Shown: piece by piece, positions 1-7,298 of the stretch
How the letters are laid out: each line of letters opens with the position of its first letter
How positions within the stretch are numbered: position 1 is the first letter of the stretch
DNA from: Microvirga subterranea
GTDB taxonomy: Bacteria; Pseudomonadota; Alphaproteobacteria; Rhizobiales; Beijerinckiaceae
NCBI RefSeq assembly: GCF_003350535.1
Contig: NZ_QQBB01000011.1
Coordinates: forward strand, 7,941 to 46,661
Direction of reading: 5' to 3'
Length of the DNA: 38,721 nucleotides
Translations under genes and position numbers: made by a program
The notes under the pieces: model-generated
The model's input: the letters and a program-made list of their open reading frames with translations, nothing else
The model's database searches: none
Told to the model about the DNA's origin: nothing

Positions 1-1041
1 GCGGAAGAGCGAGAGGACGTTGCCGGAGGCGCTGTTGGCGATGCTCAGCGACTGCATGCCGAGCTGCTGCTGCGTCTGCAGCGCCTTGAGCCGGGTCGAC
101 TCCTCTTCCAGGTCCGTGTCGATCAGCGCACCGATCGAGCTCTTGTTGATGTCGATCAGCTTCTGCACGAACTCCTGGTTCGAGGCGATCTCGGTCGAGG
201 CGGTGCCCAGGTCGGTCGCGCCGTTCTGCAGCTGCTGGATCGTGGCGTCCACGAGCTTGATGTAGGTCTGGATCGTGTCCAGATCGTCGACTGTGTCGCC
301 GAGCTTGTCGATCTTGATCGACGAGACCGACATGGTGATGGCGGCAGAGCCGATGCCGCTGACCGAGTACACCGTGTCCATAAGACCGCCGACATCGCCG
401 GCCGTGCCGCCGACCGTCACCGTGATACCGGCAACGCTGTCGCTCGCAGCCGCGATGATGGCTGTCCGGGCAGCTGCACCCGCCGTGCCCGTGTTGCTGC
501 TGCTCGTGCTCGTATCGTACAGGATCACGGCGCTCGTATCGAGCTTGGTCGTCTCCACCTTCACGCTCGAGCCATTGCGCGAGAAGGACGACACGATGCC
601 CTTTGCGGCGTTGAAGGTGGTCGGCTGGGTGTTCGTCGACAGCCAGTTGTCGCCGTTCATCACGGTGTTGTCGGACACCGACTTGATCTGCGACAGGAAG
701 GAGTCGATTTCGGTCTGCAGCTTCGTGCGGTCAGCATTGGCCGAGGTCGCGGTGGTCAGCTTGTTCTTGATGTTGTCGAGGTGCTGGAGGACCTTGGAGA
801 CGCCACCGTATGCCGCATCGACCGAGTTCTTGTCGAGGGCCATGGCGTCCTTGACGGCCCCGAGAGCGCCGTTGTCGGACTTCAGGGTCGAGGAGATCGA
901 CCAGTAGGCGGCACCGTCGCCGGCATTGTTGATCTTCAGTCCGGTCGAGATGCGGTTGTTGGTGGCGTCGAGATCCTTGTTGACAGACCGCAGGGTCTGC
1001 AGCGCGAACATCGCGGACATGTTCGTATTGATGCTGGTCAT
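1..1041 (-). CDS. Flagellin, copy 1 (3' end touches the window edge)
   Basis: This is a filament subunit exported by the flagellar type III system. The N-terminus begins MTSINTNMSAMFALQTLRSV, followed by the conserved D0/D1 helix (NNRISTGLKINNAGDGAAYW). The short variable centre and C-terminal helical domain end in NVLSLFR, as in copy 2. The 347 sense codons fill positions 1041 to 1 exactly, so if the length equals copy 2 only the stop codon lies outside. The start follows an AAGGGA ribosome binding site. From about position 2 to 932 the DNA looks identical to 1447-2377. It differs from copy 2 at residue 8 (Met for Asn), 20 (Val for Ile) and 37 (Ile for Val). At about 347 residues it is in the small range typical of alphaproteobacterial flagellins. 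Confidence 0.93.
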   Translation of the reverse strand, partial: MTSINTNMSAMFALQTLRSVNKDLDATNNRISTGLKINNAGDGAAYWSISSTLKSDNGALGAVKDAMALDKNSVDAAYGGVSKVLQHLDNIKNKLTTATSANADRTKLQTEIDSFLSQIKSVSDNTVMNGDNWLSTNTQPTTFNAAKGIVSSFSRNGSSVKVETTKLDTSAVILYDTSTSSSNTGTAGAAARTAIIAAASDSVAGITVTVGGTAGDVGGLMDTVYSVSGIGSAAITMSVSSIKIDKLGDTVDDLDTIQTYIKLVDATIQQLQNGATDLGTASTEIASNQEFVQKLIDINKSSIGALIDTDLEEESTRLKALQTQQQLGMQSLSIANSASGNVLSLFR

Positions 1042-1046
1042 GGAAT

Positions 1047-1130
1047 TGTCCCTTCGAAAATTACGGACCTAGATGCTTGAGGGACATACCGGATTTCCAC
1101 CGGTACGGCAGAGCGGCATCATGCCTTCGA
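1047..1130 (-). promoter_or_regulatory. Flagellin copy 1 leader with hairpin and anti-RBS segment
   Basis: The box 1078-1130 is identical to 2518-2570 upstream of copy 2, while the spacer between box and start codon differs. In the minus-strand sense the box contains the inverted repeat TACCGG-N7-CCGGTA (1087-1105). Directly after it comes TGTCCCT (1080-1086), which is perfectly complementary to AGGGACA (1047-1053), the segment holding this gene's ribosome binding site. Structure and pairing are read from sequence. A role in translational control is inferred, by analogy with FlbT acting on a flagellin 5' untranslated region in Caulobacter. Confidence 0.5.
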
Positions 1131-1154
1131 ATGAGGTCCGTTCAGACCACCCAT

Positions 1155-1167
1155 TCAACCTGCCATG
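1155..1167 (-). promoter_or_regulatory. Element shared by both flagellin upstream regions (copy 1)
   Basis: Read on the minus strand the element is CATGGCAGGTTGA. The copy 2 counterpart at 2596-2608 is CATGGCAGATTGA. It lies 24 nt upstream of the shared leader box here and 25 nt in copy 2, while the flanks differ. It may be a promoter or activator element. It does not fit the sigma-54 GG-N10-GC spacing and I do not assign a sigma factor. Confidence 0.35.
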
Positions 1168-1257
1168 TTGTTACCCGGGCGGCAGCTCGGACCCGCATGA
1201 TCAGGCCCTGCTATCGATTCGGAATGTCTTTGCCTCACTGTATTAACCATACCTTCC

Positions 1258-1272
1258 TCAACGAAAGGTTAA
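1258..1272 (-). promoter_or_regulatory. CtrA-like site upstream of flagellin copy 1
   Basis: The minus strand reads TTAA-CCTTTCG-TTGA, one mismatch from the TTAA-N7-TTAA consensus of the alphaproteobacterial cell-cycle regulator CtrA. It lies about 217 bp upstream of the start codon. Such short AT-rich sites also occur by chance. Confidence 0.25.
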
Positions 1273-1365
1273 TTTCAAGAGCGTATTTCTTAACAGCTGG
1301 CCACCGCGGGCTCGGTAACAACTCCGACCGTCCATACGTATCTTGGGCAGCGGAAGGCAGGCTGC

Positions 1366-1401
1366 AAATAAAAAAGGCCGCGCTCCGAAAGGAGCGCGGC
1401 C
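1366..1401 (-). terminator. Rho-independent terminator of flagellin copy 2
   Basis: On the minus strand an 11-bp perfect stem (1391-1401 with 1376-1386) closes a TTTC loop and is followed by a run of six T and then ATTT. It begins about 40 nt after the copy 2 stop codon. This should make copy 2 a monocistronic transcript, separate from copy 1. Confidence 0.9.
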
Positions 1402-1442
1402 AATCGAGCCCGCCTCTAGGAGCGGGATCAAAGGAAGTCTTG

Positions 1443-2486
1443 TTACCGGAAGAGCGAGAGGACGTTGCCGGAGGCGCTGTTGGCGATGCTCAGCGACTGC
1501 ATGCCGAGCTGCTGCTGCGTCTGCAGCGCCTTGAGCCGGGTCGACTCCTCTTCCAGGTCCGTGTCGATCAGCGCACCGATCGAGCTCTTGTTGATGTCGA
1601 TCAGCTTCTGCACGAACTCCTGGTTCGAGGCGATCTCGGTCGAGGCGGTGCCCAGGTCGGTCGCGCCGTTCTGCAGCTGCTGGATCGTGGCGTCCACGAG
1701 CTTGATGTAGGTCTGGATCGTGTCCAGATCGTCGACTGTGTCGCCGAGCTTGTCGATCTTGATCGACGAGACCGACATGGTGATGGCGGCAGAGCCGATG
1801 CCGCTGACCGAGTACACCGTGTCCATAAGACCGCCGACATCGCCGGCCGTGCCGCCGACCGTCACCGTGATACCGGCAACGCTGTCGCTCGCAGCCGCGA
1901 TGATGGCTGTCCGGGCAGCTGCACCCGCCGTGCCCGTGTTGCTGCTGCTCGTGCTCGTATCGTACAGGATCACGGCGCTCGTATCGAGCTTGGTCGTCTC
2001 CACCTTCACGCTCGAGCCATTGCGCGAGAAGGACGACACGATGCCCTTTGCGGCGTTGAAGGTGGTCGGCTGGGTGTTCGTCGACAGCCAGTTGTCGCCG
2101 TTCATCACGGTGTTGTCGGACACCGACTTGATCTGCGACAGGAAGGAGTCGATTTCGGTCTGCAGCTTCGTGCGGTCAGCATTGGCCGAGGTCGCGGTGG
2201 TCAGCTTGTTCTTGATGTTGTCGAGGTGCTGGAGGACCTTGGAGACGCCACCGTATGCCGCATCGACCGAGTTCTTGTCGAGGGCCATGGCGTCCTTGAC
2301 GGCCCCGAGAGCGCCGTTGTCGGACTTCAGGGTCGAGGAGATCGACCAGTAGGCGGCACCGTCGCCGGCATTGTTGACCTTCAGTCCGGTCGAGATACGG
2401 TTGTTGGTGGCGTCGAGATCCTTGTTGATCGACCGCAGGGTCTGCAGCGCGAACATCGCGGAGTTGTTGGTATTGATGCTGGTCAT
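1443..2486 (-). CDS. Flagellin, copy 2
   Basis: A 347-residue flagellar filament subunit. The N-terminal D0/D1 motif (LDATNNRISTGLKVNNAGDG) and C-terminal helix ending SGNVLSLFR are intact. The centre is short and rich in Ser, Thr and Gly, which suits surface-exposed glycosylation. A longer in-frame start exists at 2540, but ATG 2486 is preferred because it gives the canonical MTSINTN start and has AAGGGA at good spacing. The coding region is near-identical to copy 1. It has its own terminator and a leader like that of copy 1. It lies downstream of the OGT-type glycosyltransferase gene on the same strand. Confidence 0.96.
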   Translation of the reverse strand: MTSINTNNSAMFALQTLRSINKDLDATNNRISTGLKVNNAGDGAAYWSISSTLKSDNGALGAVKDAMALDKNSVDAAYGGVSKVLQHLDNIKNKLTTATSANADRTKLQTEIDSFLSQIKSVSDNTVMNGDNWLSTNTQPTTFNAAKGIVSSFSRNGSSVKVETTKLDTSAVILYDTSTSSSNTGTAGAAARTAIIAAASDSVAGITVTVGGTAGDVGGLMDTVYSVSGIGSAAITMSVSSIKIDKLGDTVDDLDTIQTYIKLVDATIQQLQNGATDLGTASTEIASNQEFVQKLIDINKSSIGALIDTDLEEESTRLKALQTQQQLGMQSLSIANSASGNVLSLFR

Positions 2487-2491
2487 GGGAT

Positions 2492-2570
2492 TGTCCCTTC
2501 TAACGCAAACTGTTGAATGAGGGACATACCGGATTTCCACCGGTACGGCAGAGCGGCATCATGCCTTCGA
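2492..2570 (-). promoter_or_regulatory. Flagellin copy 2 leader with hairpin and anti-RBS segment
   Basis: It carries the same 53-bp box as copy 1 (2518-2570). The hairpin TACCGG-N7-CCGGTA is at 2527-2545 and TGTCCCT at 2520-2526 is complementary to AGGGACA at 2492-2498, which overlaps the ribosome binding site. The spacer between the arms is 21 nt here and 26 nt in copy 1, with unrelated sequence, yet both arms are kept. Confidence 0.5.
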
Positions 2571-2595
2571 GCGATGCCCAACGGGACAACATCGC

Positions 2596-2608
2596 TCAAT
2601 CTGCCATG
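2596..2608 (-). promoter_or_regulatory. Element shared by both flagellin upstream regions (copy 2)
   Basis: The minus strand reads CATGGCAGATTGA, 12 of 13 identical to the copy 1 element at 1155-1167 and at nearly the same distance from the leader box. Further upstream, at 2695-2708, the minus strand has TTAA-N6-TTAACC, a loose CtrA-like pattern. Confidence 0.3.
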
Positions 2609-2743
2609 AGTGTCATAGTGACGACATTACTTTGCGCAAAGCCGTACTTATCGTCAAGTCATGAGAACCTGACGTCCCGATTTAGCATTAAAATGGTTAA
2701 GTAATCTTAAAGTTGGTCGACGAAGGAAGCGCCCTCATCGCTT

Positions 2744-5131
2744 CTAGACGGACGGGTTAGGACACGCGAGATCGGCTACTGAGAATGCCTTTGGCATTTG
2801 AGCTGATTGCCAGATCTCAACCATATGCTCGTATGCTCGCTCAAGATTTCTGGTGTACCGCTCAATGTCGAAAAGCGGCGTAGAAATTCTATTTCGCGAA
2901 AGCTTACCCTTGATCGCTCGCAGCATTTCCGGCTGCGTCGCCAACTTCAGCGCCAATTCTTCGTAGTCCTGCAGGTTCGGCGTGACGAGTTCAGACAACC
3001 CGACAGCTCTCAGGAGACTACCAGCTACCCTTCCGGCAAATGCATCACCCAAACAGGTTATGACGGGGAGACCCGCCCAGAGAGCGTCACTCGTCGTTGT
3101 ATGGGCGTTATAAGGCAACGTATCGAGAAAAAGGTCGGCATGGCAGTGTCGCGCCAAATGTCGTGAAACCGGCATCTTTGAAGCGAAGACCAACCGACTC
3201 GAGTCAACGCCACGCGAAACAGCCTCCTTGCAAAGGTTGTTACGGACTATATCGTTTGATTCAATAAGCCAGAGAACACTGCGCGGCACAGCGCGAAGCA
3301 ACCGCATCCACACGTCGAACACCGCTGGCGTCAACTTGTAATTATTGTTGAAACAGCAGAAAACGAATGCATCTTCAGGGAGACCACACTCTGCTCGAGT
3401 AGGCACATCTGTAGAGATCACACGCTTAGTGTCGTTTGGCTGATAGCAATGTGGAAGCTGGACTATCTTCTCCACAAAGTAGCGCTGCTGGTCCATCGGG
3501 GTAACGATTGGATCTCCAATTATGTAATCGATGAAGTCTGCTCCCATGGTACCCGGGTAACCGAGGTAGTTGACCTGGATTGGGGCTGGTCGGCGTGCCA
3601 GAATTTGAGTTCGTGCGTCTTGAGTATGACCTTTCAAGTCGACGAGGATATCAACGCCGTCGTCAAAGATCCTTCGAGCTGCATCAGGATGTGCCATCAG
3701 ACGAATGTCGACAAATTCGTCGAAAGCATAGATCAGACGCTGCCTCATCGCGCTGTGATCGTCTTTGCTATGTGAATAGGCGATGATGTCAAAACGGGAG
3801 CGATCGTGTCGTTCGAAGAGCTCTGCCGTTAGAAATGCGGTAGCGTGGCTGTAAAAGTCGGCAGAAAGGTAGCCAACCCGGATTTTGCGTGTCTGCGCTC
3901 CACGCAAAACCGGCATTGGGTGGGAGAACTTCCCACTTTCCGGAGCGTCATAATTCTCCGCCCATGACAAAGCTATGTCGAGCTTGTCCATAGGCGTGGC
4001 GGACGGTGCGGCAAGGACGATGAAAGGGGGAACTTCATTCGTCAGGCGTCGACGGCACAGGTCCAGGACCGCAGCCTCGTCCTGCTCAATTCCACTCCAG
4101 TCGCAGGCCGCCAATCGAAGCTGATAGAGTTCTCCTAGAGCCGTATGGCTTGACGGGTTAATCGCCAGAACCTTGCGATATGCGTCGATTGCCTCTCGAA
4201 TCTGATTCTTCTTCCGGTGCACCATCCCGGAATTGGAAAGGGCGGTAAGATTGTTAGGGTCGACCTGAAGCGAGAGCCTATAGGCCGCAGCGGCCTCATC
4301 AAGGTTTCCAAGTTCGTCGAGAACATTCCCAAGATTGTTCAGCGCTGCGGTATCATCGGCCTTCAGCGTAAGTGCCTTCTTGTAGGTTTCGACAGCTTCC
4401 GGGAGCCGCCCCTCTTTAGTGAGAATTAAAGCAAGTTCGGCAAAATATACGGACTGGCTGGGGTCGATCTTCAGAGCATCCTGGAGGCAGTCCTTTGCTT
4501 CATCGAGACGCCCCTGTAGACTGAGTACTCCTGCCAAGCGCCGATGAGCATCGATGAAGTCCGGCTTGATTCGAGCGGCCTCCCTGAATGCCGTACTGGC
4601 TGCCATCATTTCCCCTTGCGCTGAATAGATTAGCCCCAAGTTGAAATAAGCTGCAGCATGGCCAGGATCTAAGTTCAAGGCATGTTGATATGCATTGATC
4701 GCGTCCGCGAACAGTTGCTGCTCTTGCAGAACCCGTCCGAGGGCATTGTAACATTCGGCAGCTCCCGGATCAATTTCAATCGCCTTTTGGCAGATCTGAG
4801 CTGCCTCATCCAGACGTCCCATCGCCTTTAGCACGCTGCTTAAACTCGCATATGCCTCAACATCACTAGGCTTCAAGACAATTGCACGATCAATCAGTTC
4901 GGCTGCAATCGCGTTTCTCTTGAAATGGTGGGCGACCAATCCGAGGCGGTGAAAGGCACGGAAGTCTCTGCTGCCACTGACAAGTATTGCGCGGCATGCA
5001 GACTCCGCTTGCAACGTTCGGCCCGCCTGAAAGTGATGGGTGGCGAGTTCAAACGCTGAAATTCGAATAGCCTGACTATTGCCAGACCTCGCTGCCTGCT
5101 TGACTGCCATGCGCCGCTGCTGTCGGTTCAT
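2744..5131 (-). CDS. TPR protein with O-GlcNAc-transferase-type (GT41, SPINDLY) catalytic domain
   Basis: A cytoplasmic protein O-glycosyltransferase of 795 residues. Residues about 25-345 form nine or ten tetratricopeptide repeats, many with the N/DP ending (EIDPGAAE, NLDPGHAA, KIDPSQSV). Residues about 405-780 are the GT41 domain: IRVGYLSADFYSHA, DILVDLKGHT, QVNYLGYPGTMG and the nucleotide-sugar motif FLDTLPYNAHTTTSDALWAG. The start MNRQQRRMAVK is chosen over ATG 5170 because AGGTGA precedes it and this basic start is common in the family. It is the last gene before the flagellins on the same strand, which suggests flagellin is the acceptor (inference). Its sampled GC, near 53%, is lower than that of the flagellar operon. 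The donor sugar cannot be read from the sequence. Confidence 0.9.
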   Translation of the reverse strand: MNRQQRRMAVKQAARSGNSQAIRISAFELATHHFQAGRTLQAESACRAILVSGSRDFRAFHRLGLVAHHFKRNAIAAELIDRAIVLKPSDVEAYASLSSVLKAMGRLDEAAQICQKAIEIDPGAAECYNALGRVLQEQQLFADAINAYQHALNLDPGHAAAYFNLGLIYSAQGEMMAASTAFREAARIKPDFIDAHRRLAGVLSLQGRLDEAKDCLQDALKIDPSQSVYFAELALILTKEGRLPEAVETYKKALTLKADDTAALNNLGNVLDELGNLDEAAAAYRLSLQVDPNNLTALSNSGMVHRKKNQIREAIDAYRKVLAINPSSHTALGELYQLRLAACDWSGIEQDEAAVLDLCRRRLTNEVPPFIVLAAPSATPMDKLDIALSWAENYDAPESGKFSHPMPVLRGAQTRKIRVGYLSADFYSHATAFLTAELFERHDRSRFDIIAYSHSKDDHSAMRQRLIYAFDEFVDIRLMAHPDAARRIFDDGVDILVDLKGHTQDARTQILARRPAPIQVNYLGYPGTMGADFIDYIIGDPIVTPMDQQRYFVEKIVQLPHCYQPNDTKRVISTDVPTRAECGLPEDAFVFCCFNNNYKLTPAVFDVWMRLLRAVPRSVLWLIESNDIVRNNLCKEAVSRGVDSSRLVFASKMPVSRHLARHCHADLFLDTLPYNAHTTTSDALWAGLPVITCLGDAFAGRVAGSLLRAVGLSELVTPNLQDYEELALKLATQPEMLRAIKGKLSRNRISTPLFDIERYTRNLERAYEHMVEIWQSAQMPKAFSVADLACPNPSV

Positions 5132-5376
5132 TCTGTCACCTGACCTTGGTTCCAGATTGGCATAGTGCATACCAAGCCTGCGTGTAGCTTACTTCAAATC
5201 CTAATACTTGATGTATGCAGGCACATACCTGGCAATGACTCCCGCCCTTGTATGTTTCAAATGCGCGATAAACCATGTCGGATCGTAGCTGCCTTTCTCT
5301 ACGGATGGCAATGAAACCGCCTATCTTTCGGATTGTAGAGGCAAGGCAGGTCGCACTATCTGGACCAAAGGGTTGT
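5132..5376. other. Intergenic region upstream of the TPR/OGT gene
   Basis: These 245 bp separate the methyltransferase stop from the OGT start. A minus-strand frame here (5136-5390, 84 residues) overlaps both neighbours, has no recognisable domain and is not called. A promoter for the OGT gene is likely, but no box is clear enough to mark. Confidence 0.5.
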
Positions 5377-6525
5377 TTACCGCAGAACAACCACCTCTGG
5401 ATCCCAACATACTTGTGAGAGTCGCTCCCTGACTTCCTTCTCGTAATTCGGATTCATCAGGATAAGGGTGCGAACGTCACGGCTGGGCACATCCTCTGGA
5501 GCAATGATCGGATGCGCCGAAACGGCGATGAATCCGCCCTGTTTGCCAGGATTGGAATCTACCACAGCGTCGATAAGCTCGCCGGATGGATCCATCATGA
5601 GCGCGAAGGTGGCTCCTTTGGCCCCTGCGCCCCACAGAGCCACTCGACCTTTTCCGCGAGCATGCTCAATGATTGCGTACCATTTATCCCGGAATTGGGC
5701 GAGCCGCTCGCCGAAAGGCTGGCTCTCGCCGTCCTCGTCCGGAGCAGCCTCTGCCTCAACCCACAGGTACTGCCCCTCGAAACACGTTTCAATCTTATTT
5801 GGGGCGAACCCAGCCTTACGCAGGGCAATGCTCATCGATCCGAAATCGAACAGGGAGCAGTGCTCGTAGAAGAAGTCCTGAAAGGCGTCGTGGCGCAAAA
5901 TCCAGCTGTTGTCGGGCGTTTCCAGAAAGAGTTTGACGTTGCTTCGTTCCGGGAGAGTCTTCCGGATGGCCTTCAGGAAGCCAACTGGGTCTGGAACGTG
6001 CTCGATTGTATGGCGGGAAACCAGAACGCTCGGGCTTTCATCGAGGCGCGAAGCTGAGTCGCTCGTAAAGTATTCCGGGAAGATCCGGATGCGGTCACTT
6101 CCATCCTCTTGGATGCCTCGATAGGCCGGATCAAAGCCCGTCGCATGAATGGAGCGTCCGGTCGGAGCGAGTGTCATGAGGCGCTGAATGAAATCGCCCT
6201 GACCGCATCCGATCTCTACGATATGAGCAGCTTCGTTCGCCGGCAGGGCCTCAATGATGCGGCAGGCGCGCGATCTCAGATGGGCGAGGAATGCCTCAGA
6301 ATGGGTCTGGCTGTTATCATACCCTTCGGAATAGCGAATGCGATCCGGATTGAAGGCGCTGTTCCAAACGAATCCACATTGGTCGCAATGCCTGATGCTC
6401 AACTCCCCGGTGGCTGCGGCGCGCGCCTCTGCTGGTGTGTGATGGACCGCATTCTGCAGGACCGGAGTCTTCTCCCGCTGCAGAAGTGCGCGCGGGGCTG
6501 GAGTTGAGCAGATGGGGCACAACAT
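5377..6525 (-). CDS. Zinc-finger SAM-dependent C-methyltransferase-type protein
   Basis: 382 residues with the three-part layout of sugar C-methyltransferases. There is an N-terminal Cys4 zinc site (CPIC near residue 3 and CDQCG near 47), a central Rossmann SAM domain (IVEIGCGQGDF), and a C-terminal domain with a second nucleotide-fold motif (VALWGAGAKGATFAL). The motif FYEHCSLF aligns with the YHEHFSY catalytic motif of the 8780-10063 protein. ATG 6525 is preferred to 6564 because it starts directly at the zinc finger and lies 5 nt after the preceding stop, whereas 6564 would overlap that gene by 34 nt. It is the last gene of the CDP-sugar operon. Substrate and methylation position are not known. 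Confidence 0.85.
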   Translation of the reverse strand: MLCPICSTPAPRALLQREKTPVLQNAVHHTPAEARAAATGELSIRHCDQCGFVWNSAFNPDRIRYSEGYDNSQTHSEAFLAHLRSRACRIIEALPANEAAHIVEIGCGQGDFIQRLMTLAPTGRSIHATGFDPAYRGIQEDGSDRIRIFPEYFTSDSASRLDESPSVLVSRHTIEHVPDPVGFLKAIRKTLPERSNVKLFLETPDNSWILRHDAFQDFFYEHCSLFDFGSMSIALRKAGFAPNKIETCFEGQYLWVEAEAAPDEDGESQPFGERLAQFRDKWYAIIEHARGKGRVALWGAGAKGATFALMMDPSGELIDAVVDSNPGKQGGFIAVSAHPIIAPEDVPSRDVRTLILMNPNYEKEVRERLSQVCWDPEVVVLR

Positions 6526-6530
6526 ACAAC

Positions 6531-7298
6531 TTATCCGATCCTGCGGATGTACGCACCGGGCCAATAGGTGACGTTGTCGAGCGCGGTTCCCTCATTGAAT
6601 GAAGGGACAGGCGGCTCCATGCGGAAGCCAGGATTGGCTGCAACGAAATCCAGTGCCGCGCGGGTCGGATTGTCGTCGCGCCACGATGGCGTGCCGCGCG
6701 GCGTATCCGCGACCTCGGACATGATACCGTCGGTGGCCAAGATGTATGACCCAGGCGAGACGAGTGGGCTGTAGAGCGCCAGTTCTTCGGAAACGTGCGT
6801 GTAGCTGTGGTTGCTGTCGAGGATGATGAGGGTGCGCTCCCCGGGATTGATCGCCTTCCTGACCGCTTCCAATGTCTCCGGTGCTGTCGAACTTCCCTCA
6901 ATGAGCTCGATATATGAGCTCAGGCGATGAGTTTCGATCGCCGCACGATTATGGGGGCGGACTTCAATGTCAATGCCGACCACGCGGCCGCGCCCCATGG
7001 CGCAGCACAGGCTTGCATAGAAGATCAGCGAGCCGCCATGCGCAACGCCGGTTTCGATGATGACGTCGGGCTGCACGGCATAGATCAGCTCCTGGATGCG
7101 GAGCACATCGTCCGGGAGCTGGATGATCGGCCGGCCGAGCCAGCTGAAGGTATATGAGTACTTCTGGTTCCAGTTGACCTTCACGTAGAGGCGCGCCAGT
7201 TCCCGAAACGCCTCGTCCGAATAGAGCGGCAGTTCCCGGCTGCCGTCCTGGGTCTCCAGGATTAGGATGTTGCGGGCTTCGTCGATTGTGGTCTTCAT
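6531..7298 (-). CDS. CmcI/cephalosporin-hydroxylase-family methyltransferase
   Basis: 255 residues of the CmcI family (PF04989 type), SAM-dependent enzymes that include rhamnosyl O-methyltransferases. The SAM-binding stretch is VIIETGVAHGGSL, followed by the acidic motif VGIDIEVRPHN and a metal-site-like LDSNHSYTHV near residue 160. AGGAG precedes the ATG. The start overlaps the stop of the upstream epimerase as ATGA, so translation is coupled. In this operon it most likely O-methylates a hydroxyl of the sugar made by the neighbouring genes. The family assignment is firm and the substrate is inferred. Confidence 0.88.
   Translation of the reverse strand: MKTTIDEARNILILETQDGSRELPLYSDEAFRELARLYVKVNWNQKYSYTFSWLGRPIIQLPDDVLRIQELIYAVQPDVIIETGVAHGGSLIFYASLCCAMGRGRVVGIDIEVRPHNRAAIETHRLSSYIELIEGSSTAPETLEAVRKAINPGERTLIILDSNHSYTHVSEELALYSPLVSPGSYILATDGIMSEVADTPRGTPSWRDDNPTRAALDFVAANPGFRMEPPVPSFNEGTALDNVTYWPGAYIRRIG

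Larger units (their letters stand above)
1042..1442. other. Intergenic region between the two flagellin genes
   Basis: These 401 bp hold, in order, the copy 1 leader, a 13-bp element shared with copy 2 (1155-1167), a CtrA-like site (1258-1272) and the copy 2 terminator (1366-1401). No convincing gene is present. The long plus-strand reading frame that covers this region and copy 2 is antisense to the flagellin. Confidence 0.7.

Noticed and set aside
1131..1250. Possible sigma-54 promoter at the GGCA elements upstream of flagellin copy 1
   Set aside because: The GG-N10-GC spacing required for sigma-54 does not fit at either flagellin copy, so no sigma factor is assigned.
1077..2516. Plus-strand frame of 479 codons across flagellin copy 2
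   Set aside because: It is antisense to a clear flagellin gene, has an Arg/His/Asp-rich composition typical of shadow frames in GC-rich DNA, and runs through the terminator.
5136..5390. 84-codon minus-strand frame between methyltransferase and OGT genes
   Set aside because: It overlaps both neighbours, has no clear ribosome binding site and resembles no known family. The OGT promoter is expected in this space.
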